Shown here: positions 39,419-48,655 of the stretch, piece after piece
How positions within the stretch are numbered: the first letter of the stretch is position 1
Layout of the letters: the number at the start of each line of letters is the position of its first letter
DNA from: Woeseiaceae bacterium
GTDB lineage: Bacteria; Pseudomonadota; Gammaproteobacteria; Steroidobacterales; Woeseiaceae
Length of the DNA: 64,000 nucleotides
Assembly: GCA_021773115.1 (NCBI GenBank)
Contig: JAJFKS010000006.1
Span: forward strand, 124,001-188,000
Direction: 5' to 3'
Position numbers and translations under genes: made by a program
Notes under the pieces: generated by a model
The model's database searches: none
What the model was told of the DNA's origin: nothing
The model's input: only the letters and a program-made list of their open reading frames with translations

Positions 39419-40774
39419 ATGATGAAAACGCGACTGACTCGCCTCACCCTGCCTTCCCTGATGCTGCTGTTTTTTGCAATGGGCGGTGCACACGCAGCAC
39501 TGCCACAAGTGGTCAAAGGCCAGCCGGTTACCAGCCTGGCACCGCTCGTTGAAGAGGTCTCGCCAGCTGTCGTTAATATTCGCGTCAGCCAGACGGTAAC
39601 GCGCCGCAATCCCTTCGGCGATGACGCGTTTCGCCGCTTTTTCGGCATTCCGGACTCACCCGGCGGCCCACAGGAGGTTGCCAGCGCGGGATCCGGCGTC
39701 ATAGTCGATGCCAGGCGTGGCTACATTCTGACAAATCACCACGTCGTCGGTGATGCGGATACCATCCAGATTTCATTGATCGACGGTTCAGTGCATGACG
39801 CTGAGATTGTCGGTTCGGACCCCGCAACCGACATTGCACTGATCAAGGTCGACGCCAAGGGTCTGGTCGAAATGCCAATCGGGGATTCCACTGGCGCGCG
39901 CGTCGGCGACTTTGTCATCGCCATTGGAAACCCGTTCGGGCTTGGTCATACAGTAACCTCCGGCATCATCAGCGCGGTCGGCCGCACCGGCATCAGCCGC
40001 GATGGCTACGAAGACTTTATTCAGACCGACGCCTCGATTAACCCGGGCAACTCGGGCGGTGCCCTGGTCAACATGCAGGGCGAGCTGATCGGCATCAACT
40101 CAGCCATCATCAGTCGCTCCGGCGGCAACGTCGGTATCGGCTTCGCGGTACCAACAGAGATTGCCAGCTCAATCATGAGCCAGATTCTCGACTTCGGTGA
40201 GGTTCGCCGTGGGTTGTTGGGCGTCAACATTCAGTCCATCGACTCCGAAGCCGCCGAAGCGCTCGGCAGCGACGTTGCTGGCGGCGCCCTGATTACCGGT
40301 GTACAGGCTGATTCAGCAGCCGAGAGTGCCGGCCTGCAAGTCGGTGACATTATTGTCGAGGTCAATGGCAAAAAGGTCGATGGTGCAGCGGAGCTTCGAA
40401 ACCGCATTGGGCTGCTGCGTTCCGGAGAACAAATCAACATCAAGTATGTGCGCGAAAACAAGCAACTCTCGACACGTGCGGAACTCGGCCAGGCCCAGAC
40501 CCAGATGATTCTCGGCCAGGAGATCCATTCCGGACTTGCCGGCTCAGTGTTTTCATCAGTGACACGATCAACCGGCGACGGTGTTGAAATTGCCGAGGTT
40601 CAGGAAGGCAGTGCCGCCGCACAACGCGGTTTGCAGACGGGCGACCTGATCACACATGTCAATCGGGTGCGAGTCTCGAATCTTGCCGACCTGCGCGAAG
40701 TCGCGTCGCGTTACGACATCTTGTTCCTGAATATTCGCCGAGGTGACCGAGCGCTAATGTTCCAGATTCGCTAG
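39419..40774 (+). CDS. Deg/HtrA family periplasmic serine protease
   Basis: A 451-residue Do-type protease. The signal peptide ends near GGAHA. The trypsin-like domain has the catalytic triad His in TNHHVVGDAD, Asp in ATDIALIKV and Ser in GNSGGALVN. Two PDZ domains follow (about 258-350 and 365-451). It degrades or refolds misfolded envelope proteins. Its length, closer to DegQ (455) than DegP (474), and the short Q-linker make DegQ-like the better label. A clear sigmaE site was not found upstream. Confidence 0.94.
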   Translation: MMKTRLTRLTLPSLMLLFFAMGGAHAALPQVVKGQPVTSLAPLVEEVSPAVVNIRVSQTVTRRNPFGDDAFRRFFGIPDSPGGPQEVASAGSGVIVDARRGYILTNHHVVGDADTIQISLIDGSVHDAEIVGSDPATDIALIKVDAKGLVEMPIGDSTGARVGDFVIAIGNPFGLGHTVTSGIISAVGRTGISRDGYEDFIQTDASINPGNSGGALVNMQGELIGINSAIISRSGGNVGIGFAVPTEIASSIMSQILDFGEVRRGLLGVNIQSIDSEAAEALGSDVAGGALITGVQADSAAESAGLQVGDIIVEVNGKKVDGAAELRNRIGLLRSGEQINIKYVRENKQLSTRAELGQAQTQMILGQEIHSGLAGSVFSSVTRSTGDGVEIAEVQEGSAAAQRGLQTGDLITHVNRVRVSNLADLREVASRYDILFLNIRRGDRALMFQIR

Positions 40775-40780
40775 ACTGTC

Positions 40781-40804
40781 GGCACACCTGCCATGGGATG
40801 TGCC
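40781..40804 (+). repeat. hairpin at the slt start
   Basis: GGCACA (40781-40786) and TGTGCC (40799-40804) form a perfect stem around CCTGCCATGGGA, itself partly self-complementary. The GTG alternative start of slt (40800) falls in the 3' arm, and the ATG 40812 follows eight bases later. The structure could affect slt translation or end the protease mRNA. Confidence 0.4.
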
Positions 40805-40811
40805 TGACAAA

Positions 40812-42794
40812 ATGACAAAAATTCATGCTGCCTGCCGACTATCGTTACTGGTCGGGCTGCTGACGCTCTGTGCGTCCGCAACGGCAGCCAGCGAAATCGA
40901 ACAACAACGTGCACTTTTTCAGAGTGTTTACGCGGCCGTCGAGCGCGGCGATTGGGGCGCGGTCGAAGAGTTATCGGCGCTCGAGCAACACAAGCTCGAA
41001 CACTATGTGCTCTGGCCCGACCTCAGGGCCAGCTGGCTACGCGCCAACATCAAGACAGTACCGGCGACTGAAATTGACAGCTTTGTCCAGCAATACGGCA
41101 CGCTCAAACCGGCCCGCGAATTACGTTACCGTCATGCGCTGAACCACGTCGGCAGCGGCGACCTTCCTGGCTACCTGAAAATCTATCAACAGTTTTACCA
41201 GGGGCAGGACATTGCAAAGCTCGACTGCCTGGCGCTGCAGGCTGAAATTCAGGCCGGCCGATATCAACGCGTCAAGACTCGCGCGATTAAGCTGTGGACA
41301 GTTGGCAAAAGTCAGGTCGATGAATGCGACCCGGTGTTTGAGTATCTCGCCAGTAACAGGCTGCTCGGCAAAGTTGAGTACCTCAACCGTTACCGACTTG
41401 CCGTGGAAGAACGCAATTTTACTCTGGCCAAATGGCTCGCGAAAAACATCGACCAAAAACACATCGAAATTGCCGCGCGCTGGCAGCAGGCGCAGGTCAA
41501 TCCGGAAGACTTCCTGCGACAGTATCTGCACAAGCGCAGCGGCAAGGTACTACGCGAGCAGCTAAGCTACGCGACGGAGCGCCTGACCTACCGCGATCCG
41601 GCCATTGCCCTGACGCTTTGGGATCAGGCCACGAGGAAACACCGGTTCTCGGAAGCACAAAAGCTCGGTACTGCGAGGCACATCGCGCTTTGGACCGCAC
41701 GGGACAACTTGCCAGGAGCGTACGATTTGCTGCAGGCACTCTCGCCAGCGGCACAAGACGATGAAGTCATGCGCTGGCGCGCGCGCGTTAGCCTGCGTAA
41801 CTCGCAATGGGAAAATCTGTTGCAGGATATTGCGGCAATGGATGACAAGGAACGTCAGGTCGAGGAATGGCGATACTGGCGTTCGGTCGCACTTCACCAG
41901 GTCGGCCAGGTTTTGGCGGCTAAAGCCGGATTCGAGTCGCTAAGCACGGAACGAAGTTATTACGGTTTTCTTGCTGCGGATGAACTCGGCAAGAATTATG
42001 CGCTGGATCACGCCAACCTGGCGGCTGACGAATTAAAGCTGACCGAACTGGAAGCGCGTCCCGAAATAACCCGCGCTCGCGAACTGTATTTCGTTGGCCA
42101 GGACAGTCGAGGTCGCTCCGAATTCGATGCGGCACTTCGCCACCTGGCAGACGACGACAAGCTGCAAGCAGCTGTGTTGGCCAACCGCTGGGGCTGGCAT
42201 TCGCGCGCCATTGTGGCGGCGGCGAGTCTTGGCGAGTACGACGACCTCGCCATTCGTTATCCACTGCCGTACCAGTCAACATTCGAACAATTCGCATCAC
42301 AGGCCAGAATATCGTCGACCTGGGCGTACGGCATCGCCCGTAGTGAAAGCCTGTTTATGCCCGACATTCGTTCGCGAGCCGGAGCCATCGGCCTGATGCA
42401 ACTGATGCCGGCGACCGGGCGCGACGTAGCCCGGGATATTCAATTGCCATACGCAGGCCTCGCGACACTTACTGATCCGGAAAGTAATATTCGCCTGGGC
42501 ACGACTTACCTCGGACAAATGGCCAAACGATTTGGTGGCAACCAGGTACTTGCGACCGCGGCATACAATGCGGGCCCACATCGGGTGGACGGCTGGTTAC
42601 CCCTTGCCGGAAGCATCGATGCCCGAATCTGGATCGAAAACATCCCCTTCAATGAAACCCGCAAGTACGTCAAGCGCGTGCTGGCCGCGCAGACCATTTT
42701 TCATTGGCGCATGACGGGCCAGGTTCGGCGCCTGTCCGATGAATTGCTAGCGGTCCGAGCCGCCGGTAAGACAGCGCAGGTCGCCAGCCGCTAA
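40812..42794 (+). CDS. slt: soluble lytic murein transglycosylase
   Basis: A 660-residue periplasmic Slt70-type enzyme that cleaves peptidoglycan to 1,6-anhydromuropeptides. A signal peptide precedes a long helical superhelix (about 25-480). The C-terminal catalytic domain has YGIARSESLFMPDIRSRAGAI with the catalytic Glu, then GLMQLMPATGRDVA and TAAYNAGPHRV. ATG 40812 is chosen; a GTG at 40800 would add four residues. Its last 48 bp overlap the convergent aminopeptidase gene. It supplies the fragments whose peptides Mpl recycles. Confidence 0.94.
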   Translation: MTKIHAACRLSLLVGLLTLCASATAASEIEQQRALFQSVYAAVERGDWGAVEELSALEQHKLEHYVLWPDLRASWLRANIKTVPATEIDSFVQQYGTLKPARELRYRHALNHVGSGDLPGYLKIYQQFYQGQDIAKLDCLALQAEIQAGRYQRVKTRAIKLWTVGKSQVDECDPVFEYLASNRLLGKVEYLNRYRLAVEERNFTLAKWLAKNIDQKHIEIAARWQQAQVNPEDFLRQYLHKRSGKVLREQLSYATERLTYRDPAIALTLWDQATRKHRFSEAQKLGTARHIALWTARDNLPGAYDLLQALSPAAQDDEVMRWRARVSLRNSQWENLLQDIAAMDDKERQVEEWRYWRSVALHQVGQVLAAKAGFESLSTERSYYGFLAADELGKNYALDHANLAADELKLTELEARPEITRARELYFVGQDSRGRSEFDAALRHLADDDKLQAAVLANRWGWHSRAIVAAASLGEYDDLAIRYPLPYQSTFEQFASQARISSTWAYGIARSESLFMPDIRSRAGAIGLMQLMPATGRDVARDIQLPYAGLATLTDPESNIRLGTTYLGQMAKRFGGNQVLATAAYNAGPHRVDGWLPLAGSIDARIWIENIPFNETRKYVKRVLAAQTIFHWRMTGQVRRLSDELLAVRAAGKTAQVASR

Positions 42795-43796
42795 CACCAG
42801 GTCTCGTTCCTCTTTGTGCATTTTCGCGAGGTGTTCTGCAGCGCGGTAAAAGCCTTGTATCGACTCGTCGCAGGCTGCGTAAAGCGCACGGAACTGCGGC
42901 AACAAGCCCGCGTACAGGCCGTTCGATATCAGGTGCGCATTATTCAATTCGCCGTCTAACCAGGCAGCGGGTCGCTCACCAGCCCGCCGGGCTGCAAATT
43001 TCAGGTCCTCAGCCAGCCGTGCCAGGCGCGCACTCTTCAGTTGACGCTTGCCGGTGTCATCAAGCTCGTTTGCATAGATCGAGTTCAGGTCTTGCCGCGC
43101 GAGCTCGATAATTTCTGAGGTCTCATTTTGACGCGCACGCCCGGCCTGATACTCAGCGTATTCCCCGGCCCGGCCACGTGACTGCAGCCAGCGCTGCAGA
43201 CCGATTTCCTCGACCGCCGTTGCAAACGACTCGTTGAACGCTGAATCGTCTTTCACATACACGACCTGGTGCGCCAACTCATGAAACAGCAACGCGACGA
43301 GGTCGCGATCATCCCAATGCATCATTGTATTGAGTATCGGGTCGCTGAAATTACCCAGCGTTGAATAGGCCACAACACCGCCGACCGCGACATCAAAGCC
43401 ATCTTTGGCCAACCGTCTTGATGCTTTGATCGCGGCCTCTTTTGAGAAATAGCCGCGATAGCTCACGCACCCCGCGACCGGAAAGCACCATTGTTTCGGC
43501 TCAAGTGAGAATTCCGGTGCTGCAAGTACATTCCATACGACAAAATCCCGTTCAAGGTCTGCATAACTGCGATAACTTTTGTTATCCGGCAAGCCGAGTT
43601 CTTCAATCGAAAAATCACGAGCCTGCCTGAGCAGCGTCAATCGAGACACGAGCTCCGGCGGCGACGCCGGATCCGCAATGACCTCGGCAATCGGCTCGCG
43701 CTTTCGCATCACCTGCCATTGGCCCGAGGCGGCCTGCATGTAATAGCAACCCGCATTGAGCGCACAGAGGATTAGCAGCACGATGATCCTTGCCAT
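42747..43796 (-). CDS. putative zinc aminopeptidase lipoprotein
   Basis: A 349-residue protein of the bacterial Aminopep family. A lipoprotein signal ends in LNAGC. The zinc motif HELAH (in LLFHELAHQVVYVKDD) is followed by NESFATAVEE, the third ligand region as in thermolysin-like gluzincins. The conserved block VVAYSTLGNFSDPILNTM is present. It is probably anchored in the envelope. ATG 43796 is chosen because it gives the lipoprotein signal; an upstream in-frame start (43859) adds 21 residues. It overlaps slt by 48 bp. Confidence 0.82.
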   Translation of the reverse strand: MARIIVLLILCALNAGCYYMQAASGQWQVMRKREPIAEVIADPASPPELVSRLTLLRQARDFSIEELGLPDNKSYRSYADLERDFVVWNVLAAPEFSLEPKQWCFPVAGCVSYRGYFSKEAAIKASRRLAKDGFDVAVGGVVAYSTLGNFSDPILNTMMHWDDRDLVALLFHELAHQVVYVKDDSAFNESFATAVEEIGLQRWLQSRGRAGEYAEYQAGRARQNETSEIIELARQDLNSIYANELDDTGKRQLKSARLARLAEDLKFAARRAGERPAAWLDGELNNAHLISNGLYAGLLPQFRALYAACDESIQGFYRAAEHLAKMHKEERDLVLAAGDLRCLTGGSDR

Positions 43797-43858
43797 GGCC
43801 TTACTCTGCTGGCTTGTCGTAGGAAACGTCAACCGCAATTGTCGGTTACTATTGCGCA

Positions 43859-45079
43859 ATGCAAGTCTATCTCGTCGGTGGTGCTGTTCGTGATGAGCAG
43901 CTGGGCGTCCCCTTCAGGGAGCGGGACTGGTGCGTCGTGGGTGCAACACCGGACGACATGCTCGCCAAAGGCTACAAGCAGGTCGGCAAGGATTTTCCGG
44001 TTTTCCTGCATCCGAGTAGCCGCGAGGAATACGCCCTTGCCCGCACCGAACGAAAAACCGCGCCTGGCTACCACGGTTTCGCAGTCGACTTCTCACCCGA
44101 CGTAACGATCGAAGCTGACCTGCTGCGCCGCGACCTGACCATCAATGCCCTGGCAAAAGATGCCGACGGCAAACTCATTGATCCTTACGGTGGCAAACAG
44201 GACCTCGACCGTCGGGTTCTGCGTCATGTCTCGGATGCCTTCAGTGAGGACCCGGTTCGCGTCTTGCGGGTCGCAAAGTTTGCAGCACGCTTTTCACCAC
44301 TCGGATTCAGAATAGCCGGTGAAACGATGAGCCTGATGAGCGCGATGGTGGATCAGGGCGAAGTCGATGCGCTGGTAGCAGATCGCGTCTGGAAAGAAAC
44401 TGAAGAGGCGCTTCGGAAAGGCAACGCTCGCGTTTTCTTTGAGGTACTGCGTTCCTGTGGCGCTCTCGAACGACTGTTTCCGGAAGTGGATGCATTGTTC
44501 GGTGTACCACAACCCGTGAAGTGGCATCCGGAGATCGACACGGGCCTGCACACGATGCTGGTACTGGATCAGGCTGAGGCACTGAGTGATTCACTCGAGG
44601 TCCGGTATGCCGCTTTAACTCACGACCTCGGCAAGGGCAATACGCCACAAAAGGATCTTCCCAGCCATCCCGGCCACGAAACGCGCGGCTGCGCACTGAT
44701 CCGCACGATGTCAGAGCGACTGCCCGTACCGAAGAATGCGCGCGACCTTGCGCTGATCGTCGCCGAATTCCACACGCACTGCCATCGCGCATTTGAATTG
44801 CGAGACAAGACCTTGTTGAAAGTCTTTGAGAAAACCGATGCGTTCCGCCGCCCGGAGCGCTTCGAACAGTTTCTGCTTGCCTCTGAAGCGGATGCGCGAG
44901 GACGCACAGGGCTCGAGAATCGCCGCTATGGGCAGGCCGACTACTTGCGTCGTGCATACGCCGCCGCCGCGGACATCGATGCTGGCGCTATTTCAAGCGA
45001 GGTTTCAGGCCCGGACATCCCAAAGGCGATCCGTAAGGCACGACTGGCTGCTCTGCGGCAGTTTAAGCAAACGGCCTAG
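43859..45079 (+). CDS. cca: multifunctional CCA tRNA nucleotidyltransferase
   Basis: A 406-residue CCA-adding enzyme of the gammaproteobacterial type, which adds or repairs the 3' CCA of tRNAs. The N-terminal nucleotidyltransferase motif LVGGAVRDEQLG is followed by RDWCVVGATP and RRDLTINALA. The EDPVRVLRVAKFAARF motif lies at about residue 140. The C-terminal HD-type phosphohydrolase domain has ALTHDLGKGNTP. Its TAG stop shares CTAG with the convergent barrel-like gene. Confidence 0.96.
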   Translation: MQVYLVGGAVRDEQLGVPFRERDWCVVGATPDDMLAKGYKQVGKDFPVFLHPSSREEYALARTERKTAPGYHGFAVDFSPDVTIEADLLRRDLTINALAKDADGKLIDPYGGKQDLDRRVLRHVSDAFSEDPVRVLRVAKFAARFSPLGFRIAGETMSLMSAMVDQGEVDALVADRVWKETEEALRKGNARVFFEVLRSCGALERLFPEVDALFGVPQPVKWHPEIDTGLHTMLVLDQAEALSDSLEVRYAALTHDLGKGNTPQKDLPSHPGHETRGCALIRTMSERLPVPKNARDLALIVAEFHTHCHRAFELRDKTLLKVFEKTDAFRRPERFEQFLLASEADARGRTGLENRRYGQADYLRRAYAAAADIDAGAISSEVSGPDIPKAIRKARLAALRQFKQTA

Positions 45080-45906
45080 CCGTAGAAGTACAGAAATACC
45101 GACAACAGTGTGACCGACCCGAAGTCGTCAGAATGGTCCACACCGAGGCCAAATTCGATGTCACTCCTGTGCCCCATTGGCGTCAGGAATCGAAGCGTGA
45201 CGGATTGCGTTTCACGCCCATCGACCTCGCCTTTCCAGATTGAATAATCCAGACTCCAGCGTCGCTGGCCGACGTCGACACCGAGTTCCGCCCGCGCTCG
45301 ATAATCGATCAGGCTATTCAGCATACTCAGCCTGGAAACGGACAGAAAGTCCACGATTGGACGATTCACCGCCAGGCCCAGGTCGACGTTGTAATCGTAA
45401 TTCATGCCCGACAAACTCAGGTCGAACGAAGAACCGAGTTCGATACGCGCCGACAAGCCGGCGCCATTGGCATGAAACTCGCGACTCCGGCCCGGCACGG
45501 CATCGCCTCGAAACAATTCCAACGTGAAGTCTCGGAATTCGTAGTTGCCTGCAATACTTGCGCGATCATTGCGCCAGTACAGCGAGCCGCGATAATCGAT
45601 GGAGTTGAGCACATCGCTATCACCCCAATAGGCCACGCCAGCACGAACACCGACGGGTTGGAACCAGTGATCAATACCGATATCCGCGTACAAGGTGTCG
45701 ACGCTGATGCCACGCGGTAAATCAATGCGGCTGCTGGCGATCGCCGCTGACAACCATGTTTCCTTCGCGATGCCGATGTCAGTGGCCAGGCTGATGGCCG
45801 TTGCGTCTTCATTGTCTGCTTCGACACCGGCACTGATTACATAACCTTCGATGCCCCAGGCCGGGGCCGCGAATACTACCAGCGCTAGAGTTCTAGACCA
45901 GAACAT
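45076..45906 (-). CDS. uncharacterised beta-strand-rich exported protein
   Basis: I do not recognise a family. The 276-residue product has a signal-like N terminus (MFWSRTLALVVFAAPAWG). The rest alternates hydrophobic and polar residues in short strands rich in Tyr, Asp and Gly, with tight turns, and ends in an aromatic strand (LLSVFLYFYG). This looks like an outer-membrane beta-barrel of about 12-14 strands. Its start overlaps the uppP stop by 14 bp on the same strand, so it belongs to the midA-uppP unit. Barrel assembly and function are inference. Confidence 0.6.
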   Translation of the reverse strand: MFWSRTLALVVFAAPAWGIEGYVISAGVEADNEDATAISLATDIGIAKETWLSAAIASSRIDLPRGISVDTLYADIGIDHWFQPVGVRAGVAYWGDSDVLNSIDYRGSLYWRNDRASIAGNYEFRDFTLELFRGDAVPGRSREFHANGAGLSARIELGSSFDLSLSGMNYDYNVDLGLAVNRPIVDFLSVSRLSMLNSLIDYRARAELGVDVGQRRWSLDYSIWKGEVDGRETQSVTLRFLTPMGHRSDIEFGLGVDHSDDFGSVTLLSVFLYFYG

Positions 45907-46690
45907 ACAAAATAATCGCAGCCAGTACTAAACGGTAAATAGCGAACGGGGCGAGACCGATGCGCGTAACGAAGCGCATGAAAAATTCAATACTGAGGTA
46001 GGCCACGACACAGGAAACGACAACGCCAAGCGCCAGCTGCCCCCACGCGACCGCCTCGTCGCCCATTATCAGCTGCAAAAACTTGTAGCTCGCCGCCAGG
46101 AAGATGACCGGCGCAGATAACAGAAACGAAAATCGCGCGGCGTCCTGCCGTGCAAAACCGAGGAAACGGGCTGCCGTAATGGTAATACCGGATCGCGAGG
46201 TTCCGGGAACAAGTGCAAGCGCCTGCGCGCAACCAATGATCAGTGCATCCTTGAAACCGACGCCTGACATATTGCGCTCGCTCTTGCCGACGCGATCCGC
46301 AACTGCCATCAGGATGCCATAGCCCGACAGTGTGTAAACAATGATCGCGGGGTCGCGAAGATTCACTTCAATCCACGAGGCGAACAGCAATCCGCTCACA
46401 GCGGCAGGAATGGTTCCCAATGCGATAGCCAGGGCCATGCGCGACTCGCGCGTTTTGACCGTGCCGCCCAACACCTGGATGCCGCCGGAAAGCAATGATG
46501 CGATGTCGGTACGAAAAAAAATACAAACGGCAACCAGAGATCCAAAGTGCACCGCAACATCGAATGCCAGTCCCTGGTCGGTCCAGCTCAGCAAATAGGG
46601 CGCGAGTACAAGATGACCCGAACTCGATATCGGCAGAAATTCTGTGAGCCCCTGCACGATGGCCAGTACCACGATTTGTAAAGTAGTCAA
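45893..46690 (-). CDS. uppP: undecaprenyl-diphosphatase
   Basis: A 265-residue integral membrane UppP (BacA) that recycles undecaprenyl pyrophosphate to the monophosphate carrier lipid. The conserved motifs are QGLTEFLPISSSGHLVL near the N terminus and GTSRSGITITAARFLG in the second half. There are about eight hydrophobic segments. The start is a TTG whose last bases overlap the stop of the upstream methyltransferase gene (TTGA), so translational coupling is likely. Resistance to bacitracin is a known effect of this family. Confidence 0.95.
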   Translation of the reverse strand: MTTLQIVVLAIVQGLTEFLPISSSGHLVLAPYLLSWTDQGLAFDVAVHFGSLVAVCIFFRTDIASLLSGGIQVLGGTVKTRESRMALAIALGTIPAAVSGLLFASWIEVNLRDPAIIVYTLSGYGILMAVADRVGKSERNMSGVGFKDALIIGCAQALALVPGTSRSGITITAARFLGFARQDAARFSFLLSAPVIFLAASYKFLQLIMGDEAVAWGQLALGVVVSCVVAYLSIEFFMRFVTRIGLAPFAIYRLVLAAIILYVLV

Positions 46691-47871
46691 AGAGTTTGTG
46701 TCCTGTCAGCAAAATGAAACGCCGACGGCGTATCGATTTCACCGCGTCCCAGTGCCATGCATTTGAAGTTTTCGCCCATTTCACCGGGGAGAGTAAGTGT
46801 TTTGATCTGGCCGGACAATTCAAGCTGCCTCGCCGTCGGCAATGCTTCGAAGTTCTGCATCTCCTGTTCCAGCCCACCGCCCATCAAAAACTGTGACTGG
46901 GTCTGGAATCCGTGAATGTCGAGGCCGCAATCGACGGCCGCTGCAGCGATCGCCGAAAAATCGACCCAGGCCGTCAGATCCTGAATGCCGGGCAAGATCA
47001 GCGGATCATTGTGGGCATGGTGTCGAAAATGGCAACGCAACCAGCCGTCACTGCGATCTGGCGCGTAATACTCTCTACGCGACACGCCATAATCGAACAG
47101 GAATGCGATGCCCTGCTGCAGGCTCACACTCAAATCCCTGACGAACGCCGGAGCCGCAAACGACAACTCCGAAATATAGCCGTCACGTAAGGCTGCGCCG
47201 AGGTCCGATTCGATCTCGGCGACTGCTGCAATGATCTTCCTGCTCGCAGGCCGCTCGGACCAAACAAATTGATCACCCGAACAGGATACACAGGATTGAA
47301 ACACCTGACCGTCACGCCGCACGAAGCGTTCGACGGGTAGTGCATCCAGCACCTCATTCGCGACGACAACTCCGTTAAACTGGTCAGGAAGACCCGACAG
47401 CCAACGAACCCGGCTCAGCAGGTGCGGTACTTCCTGTTCGAGGCGTTGTCGCTGCCGAGCCTGAAGATCGGGCGAAACTTCAAGAATGTTGTAGACCGGC
47501 GGCACGCCGCCGAGGGACTCGAATGCGACCAGCATATCGGCCGCCAGGCGTCCGCTGCCAGCTCCAATCTCCAGCACTTCGCTATCGCGAACATCGCGCA
47601 AGGCTTCGCTGCACTGACGAGCAACGATGCGGCCAAATAGTGGCGAGATCTCAGGTGCGGTCGTGAAATCACCAGCGCCGCCGAATTTCGTAGCACCCGC
47701 ACTGTAGTAGCCCAGGCCAGGCGCGTATAAGGCCTCGTGCATGAACTCAGCAAAGCTCAAATCCCCGCCCGCATCGGCAATTCTTTGCTGCAGGTAACGC
47801 CCAACGCGCGCAGAGTGTTCTGCACTCAATTGATCTGCTTGCGGCAATGTGGCAAAAGTTTCGTATTGCAT
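46687..47871 (-). CDS. MidA/NDUFAF7 family SAM-dependent methyltransferase
   Basis: A 394-residue class I methyltransferase of the MidA (DUF185) family. The conserved opening is MHEALYAPGLGYYSAGATKFGGAGDFTTAPEIS, split here over residues 44-76. The SAM motif LEIGAGSGRLAADML follows at about 100. VVVANEVLDALPVERFV is the family signature. The mitochondrial relative NDUFAF7 dimethylates an Arg of complex I; whether the bacterial protein does so is not known. It is divergent from the folM-like gene and coupled to uppP. Confidence 0.9.
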   Translation of the reverse strand: MQYETFATLPQADQLSAEHSARVGRYLQQRIADAGGDLSFAEFMHEALYAPGLGYYSAGATKFGGAGDFTTAPEISPLFGRIVARQCSEALRDVRDSEVLEIGAGSGRLAADMLVAFESLGGVPPVYNILEVSPDLQARQRQRLEQEVPHLLSRVRWLSGLPDQFNGVVVANEVLDALPVERFVRRDGQVFQSCVSCSGDQFVWSERPASRKIIAAVAEIESDLGAALRDGYISELSFAAPAFVRDLSVSLQQGIAFLFDYGVSRREYYAPDRSDGWLRCHFRHHAHNDPLILPGIQDLTAWVDFSAIAAAAVDCGLDIHGFQTQSQFLMGGGLEQEMQNFEALPTARQLELSGQIKTLTLPGEMGENFKCMALGRGEIDTPSAFHFADRTQTL

Positions 47872-47889
47872 GTATGCGACAAAGTCTTT

Positions 47890-48651
47890 ATGAATGAAGC
47901 CATGTCAAAACGAACGCTTAACGACAAAGTGTTTCTTGTCACCGGCGCCGCACGACGAATCGGCGCGGCTATTGTGACATGCCTGCACGACAACGGCGCG
48001 CGTGTTGCAATTCACTATCGCGGCTCCGCCGACGAAGCGCATCAGCTTGCTGCGCGGCTTAACCGCATTCGAGACAATTCCGCGACGGCTGTGCAGGCAA
48101 ACTTGCTCAATATTGAGGAACTGCCTCAGCTCGTTAATACGGTCGTGAGCTGGGGTGGGCGGCTGGACGGGCTGGTCAATAACGCCTCCAGTTTTTACCC
48201 AACGCCGCTCGGCAGCGTGACCGAGCAACACTGGGATGAACTTCTCGGCAGCAACCTCAAGGCGCCATTGTTCCTGTCGCAAGCGGCGCTGACACCGCTT
48301 CGTGATAGTCACGGCTCGATCGTCAATATCGTTGATATTCATGCTCAACGGCCGCTGCGCAACCATGCGGTCTACGGGCCAGCAAAAGCCGGGTTGGCCA
48401 TGCTGACCCGATCACTGGCGAAAGATCTGGCGCCCGAGGTACGCGTCAACGGCGTATCGCCTGGCGCGATTTTGTGGCCTGAGAACGGCATGACGGAAAA
48501 CGTCAAGCAAACCATACTGGACCAAATCCCTTTGCAGCGCGCAGGGACTCCAGACGATATTGCCGATTGTGTTCTCTATCTCTTGCGCGATGCCAGCTAC
48601 GTGACCGGGCAAATCATTTCGGTCGATGGCGGCCGTTCAATCGGCTGGTAG
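47890..48651 (+). CDS. folM: FolM-like pteridine/dihydromonapterin reductase (SDR)
   Basis: A 253-residue short-chain dehydrogenase. The NADP motif is TGAARRIGAA, the Arg-containing variant typical of pteridine reductases and FolM, rather than TGxxxGxG. NNAS follows, then the catalytic YGPAK (Tyr-x3-Lys) and the C-terminal VTGQIISVDGGRSIGW. FolM reduces dihydromonapterin, with dihydrofolate reductase side activity. Nearby folK and folB support a pterin role. Start choice is between ATG 47890 and ATG 47902; both lack a strong ribosome site. Confidence 0.85.
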   Translation: MNEAMSKRTLNDKVFLVTGAARRIGAAIVTCLHDNGARVAIHYRGSADEAHQLAARLNRIRDNSATAVQANLLNIEELPQLVNTVVSWGGRLDGLVNNASSFYPTPLGSVTEQHWDELLGSNLKAPLFLSQAALTPLRDSHGSIVNIVDIHAQRPLRNHAVYGPAKAGLAMLTRSLAKDLAPEVRVNGVSPGAILWPENGMTENVKQTILDQIPLQRAGTPDDIADCVLYLLRDASYVTGQIISVDGGRSIGW

Positions 48652-48655
48652 CAGG

